From NCBI RefSeq assembly GCF_027941775.1, contig NZ_CP115917.1, positions 1,811,001-1,875,000 on the forward strand: 64,000 nt of DNA. The letters run 5' to 3'. Under the pieces are notes generated by a model that had not been told where the DNA came from, searched no databases, and saw only the letters and a list, made by a program, of their open reading frames with translations. Origin of the DNA: Tenacibaculum pacificus (GTDB lineage Bacteria > Bacteroidota > Bacteroidia > Flavobacteriales > Flavobacteriaceae). This document shows positions 61,626 to 64,000 of the stretch, in pieces; positions within the stretch are counted from its first letter, which is position 1; each line of letters opens with the position of its first letter. Position numbers and translations under genes: made by a program.

Positions 61626-61632
61626 TTACGTT

Positions 61633-61765
61633 TGGTAACACCGTATATAATTTATTGCTAGTGCTAACCTACTTACGAAAATCCTTAGGGGATTTTCTAT
61701 TCGGCTTTTATTTACTATATTTAATGCTCGAAAAACGCAACAAATAATATACAAAAACGTTGCTA
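61633..61765 (+). repeat. attC site 29
   Basis: R'' TGGTAAC (extended GTTTGGTAAC, perfect for GTTACCAAAC) and R' GTTGCTA at 61759-61765. Confidence 0.87.
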
Positions 61766-62260
61766 AAAACTCGGAAAAATAAAATGCTGAAAACCAATAT
61801 TGCGGAATTGAAAACGTAGAATTATAATTTTACTCAAATTGAATAATTTAGAAAATATTGAAAATTTAGAGTTTTTTAAAAGCTGAAAATAAATATCGCG
61901 GAATTTAAAACGTGAAATAAAGTTTTACTCAAATTCAATAATTTAGAAAATATTGAAAAATTAGAGTTTTTTAAAAAACTGAAAATAAATATCGCGGAAT
62001 TTAAAACGTGAAGTAAAGTTTTACTCAAATTGAATAGTTTAGAAAATATTGAAAATTTTGAGTCTTATAAAACTGAAAATAAATATCGCGGAATTTAAAA
62101 CATTGAAATAAAGTTTTACTCAAATTCAATAATTTAGAAAATATTGAAAATTTTGAGTCTTATAAAAAATGAAAACAAATATGGTGGAGTTTAAAAAAAT
62201 TGAATTAAAGTTTTCGTAAAATTGAATATTATAGTAAAAAATTAAACGAAAAATCGCATT
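61766..62260 (+). repeat. Gene-less cassette, family D (copy of 6471-6965)
   Basis: Same 93-97-bp repeats in the same order as at 6471, with only a few base changes. No gene. Confidence 0.85.
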
Positions 62261-62392
62261 TAGCAACAACATATATAATTCATTGCTCATTTATTTTCCT
62301 GCGGAAAATACTCGCAAATGTAGATGTTTGAGTTTTTTAAACTATATTAGTTGCTCAAAACACGCAACAAACCATATATAAAACCGTTGTGC
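62261..62392 (+). repeat. attC site 30
   Basis: R'' TAGCAAC ending 62267 and R' GTTGTGC at 62386-62392. Core as in site 10. Confidence 0.86.
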
Positions 62393-62404
62393 GTAATTTA
62401 AGAA

Positions 62405-63136
62405 ATGATTCTACCATTAAATTCACATATTAGAAATCCACCTACAATTTTGTTACCAAAACAAGTTGTTTCTTTTAATGCAATAAGATATAGTTTGGAT
62501 ATTTGTCAATTATCACACGAAAGACTGATAAAAAAACTCTCTGAACAAACCGAAAATAAAGATATTGAACCACTCGATTTTCCAGAAATATTTTCAGATG
62601 TGTGGTCTATAGTTAATAATGCTCAAATGTTCGGGAAAATTATTTGTCGTGAATTTGGAATAAGTAAAACTGAACCTAAACTGTCTGAAATTATCAAAGC
62701 AATTGATTTTAGAAACTCGAATCAACATTTTGAGGAACGAATTTCTCAAGTTTTATCTGTTGAGGATTTGCCTGTATATGGATTTTTGAGCTGGAGAAAA
62801 AATTATCTTGGAACTGACGAAATAATATTATCGACAATTTATTCGGGAACATTTACAAATAAATCAAATGTAAGTATGTCAATCTCTAACGAAACTCAAA
62901 CTGAATCTAATGAAATTATACAGAAGATTGAGTTTTCTAATGTGGTAAGAGAAAAAGACAAATCAGGAAAATGGGAATTTAATGAACGTAAAATATCAGT
63001 CAGTAAGCTGATTTCCGATTTGAAAAGTTGGATTGACCACTTTGACGAACAAATAAATGAACAGATTGATAAAATGGAAAATTTAGAAAAGCATACATCG
63101 GATTTAATAATCCAAATAAAAGGAAAATTAATATAA
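62405..63136 (+). CDS. Cassette protein of unknown function, possible HEPN-like motif (243 aa)
   Basis: Only gene of cassette 30. The first half is helical and includes 'AIDFRNSNQHFEERI', an R-N-x3-H arrangement (Arg, four residues, His) as in HEPN ribonuclease domains. The C-terminal end is a coiled coil ('FDEQINEQIDKMENLEKHTSDLIIQI'). The HEPN link is weak and needs structure prediction. No signal or membrane segment. Confidence 0.68.
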   Translation: MILPLNSHIRNPPTILLPKQVVSFNAIRYSLDICQLSHERLIKKLSEQTENKDIEPLDFPEIFSDVWSIVNNAQMFGKIICREFGISKTEPKLSEIIKAIDFRNSNQHFEERISQVLSVEDLPVYGFLSWRKNYLGTDEIILSTIYSGTFTNKSNVSMSISNETQTESNEIIQKIEFSNVVREKDKSGKWEFNERKISVSKLISDLKSWIDHFDEQINEQIDKMENLEKHTSDLIIQIKGKLI

Positions 63137-63143
63137 AAACTAC

Positions 63144-63276
63144 GCACAACACTGTATATAATTTATTACTAGTACTAGCCTACTTACGAAAATCCTTGGG
63201 GGATTTTCTATTACGCTTTTATTTACTAAATTAGTTGCTCGAAATACGCAACAAATAATATACAAAAACGTTGGGT
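63144..63276 (+). repeat. attC site 31
   Basis: R'' GCACAAC (extended TACGCACAAC, perfect for GTTGTGCGTA) and R' GTTGGGT at 63270-63276. Confidence 0.87.
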
Positions 63277-63754
63277 TTCATTAGCGGAAATCGTTAAAAT
63301 TTGAAAATTTAGTTTTTAAATAAAATTTAAAATAGCTCGAAAAATATTTAGAAAAAAGCTTCTTTAATTACCTCAGGAAATCGCACAAAAAATCATTTTG
63401 AAAATTATAGTTTTTTAAGAATATTTTTTACATTTTGAAAAATTCTAATTGAAAACTGTTGTGTGAAAAGTCATTTTAAAAACTATAGTTTTTTTAATAA
63501 TATTTTTTGCATTTTGAAAAATTCTGATTGAAAACTGTTGTGTGAAAATAGAAACGTGAAATGAAAGAGTTTTAAAATAAAATTCTACATTATTTTACTT
63601 TTTGAAAAATTTTTAAAAATATGAAAAATCGGAATTGAAGCTAAAAACGTGAAAATTAAAACCGTAGAATTAAAAACTTTGAGAAAAATAATTACTGTAA
63701 AATATGAGAATTTAAAAAATAGGTAGAAGAAAATACAAAAACTATAAAACGAAA
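63277..63754 (+). repeat. Gene-less cassette, family C
   Basis: Essentially identical to 51154-51631 and 60374-60851. No gene. Confidence 0.82.
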
Positions 63755-63886
63755 ACCCAACAGCGTGCATAGTTCATTGCTTATTGATTTTCTTGCAGAA
63801 AATCCTCCCGCGTGTTAAAGTTCTCGTTTTTTAAACTATATTAGTGCTATGTTTTCGCAACGAAACCGTACACAAAAACGTTGCAA
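63755..63886 (+). repeat. attC site 32
   Basis: R'' ACCCAAC ending 63761 and R' GTTGCAA at 63880-63886. Confidence 0.84.
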
Positions 63887-64000
63887 TTAATGGCGGAATT
63901 TCAGCCAGAAATTCCTAATTAGTGATTTATCTTTTCTAGAAATTAATATTGAAAAATATTGCGCTAGAAAAATTGAAAATGACTTCTACTCTATTTTTAG
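63887..64000 (+). repeat. Gene-less cassette, family B, left part only
   Basis: Opens 'ttaatggcggaatttcagccagaaattcc' like the cassette at 46268 and runs off the window. Confidence 0.78.

Larger units (their letters stand above)
1..64000 (+). other. Integron-like gene-cassette array (interrupted by prophage)
   Basis: Thirty-two co-oriented hairpin sites separate cassettes holding zero, one or two plus-strand genes. Each cassette starts just after a G with a TTRRRY-type sequence and ends in an R'' whose reverse complement equals that start, for example GTTGTGTGCC at 875 and GGCACACAAC ending at 1729, GTTGTAAGCA at 4032 and TGCTTACAAC ending at 4803, GTTGTGCGTA at 62386 and TACGCACAAC ending at 63150. 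Sites as they stand in the array mix arms of two different cassettes. In known integrons this is what exchange at G^TT leaves. No integrase, attI or array end is in the window, so the identity as an integron is an inference from site structure alone. Confidence 0.8.

Overview
The window is very AT-rich and has the look of a marine Flavobacteriaceae chromosome (Tenacibaculum/Polaribacter-like, inferred from protein flavour, short SD-poor leaders and lipoprotein signals; no rRNA or marker gene is present to confirm it). It contains two superimposed things: a long integron-like gene-cassette array (1-13254 and 46216-64000) and a Mu-like prophage of about 33 kb (13255-46215) inserted inside one of the array's recombination sites.

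Cassette array. Thirty-two attC-like sites, nearly all 131-134 bp and all in one orientation, divide the flanks into 31 complete cassettes plus two partial ones. Each site is a long imperfect hairpin: R'' (RYYYAAC), a GTATATAATTTATTGC-type arm, a central short hairpin, a GCAACAAATAATATAC-type arm, and R' (GTTRRRY). The first 7-10 bases of every cassette are the reverse complement of the R'' at its own far end, while the two arms of a site as it stands in the array often do not match. That is the signature of cassettes that circularise and re-insert at G^TT. No integrase gene lies in the window. Seventeen complete cassettes carry plus-strand genes: many membrane proteins or lipoproteins, a SUKH-like protein, and several defence-like proteins (a winged-helix PD-(D/E)xK protein, a zinc-ribbon Mrr-like nuclease, and a PHP-ATPase with a small partner gene). 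Fourteen complete cassettes carry no convincing gene; several are built from 83-101-bp tandem repeats that resemble one another across cassettes. Three nearly identical IS3-family (IS150-like) elements sit in the array with 3-bp target duplications.

Prophage. The right end (38-46 kb) encodes an S24-type repressor diverging from a small HTH protein, then a MuA-like DDE transposase, a MuB-like ATPase, an HNH-like protein, a RecA-fold ATPase, DUF3164 and a run of small early genes, plus a tRNA-like gene. The middle holds a lipoprotein, an HTH protein and an NA37-type nucleoid protein. The head module on the plus strand (29-35.5 kb) has a gp46-like protein, terminase subunits, gp37/gp36/G-like proteins, a frameshifted portal, and MuF with a toxin-like C terminus. 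The minus strand (15-29 kb) has protease, scaffold, capsid, endolysin, holin, a frameshifted sheath, tube, chaperone with a -1 frameshift signal, tape measure, baseplate and fibres. The left end carries a Dam-type adenine methylase next to a thymidylate-synthase-fold protein with a dCMP-type Asp. Frameshifts in portal, sheath and an early gene, and loss of the endolysin His, suggest a decaying prophage unless the indels are sequencing errors.
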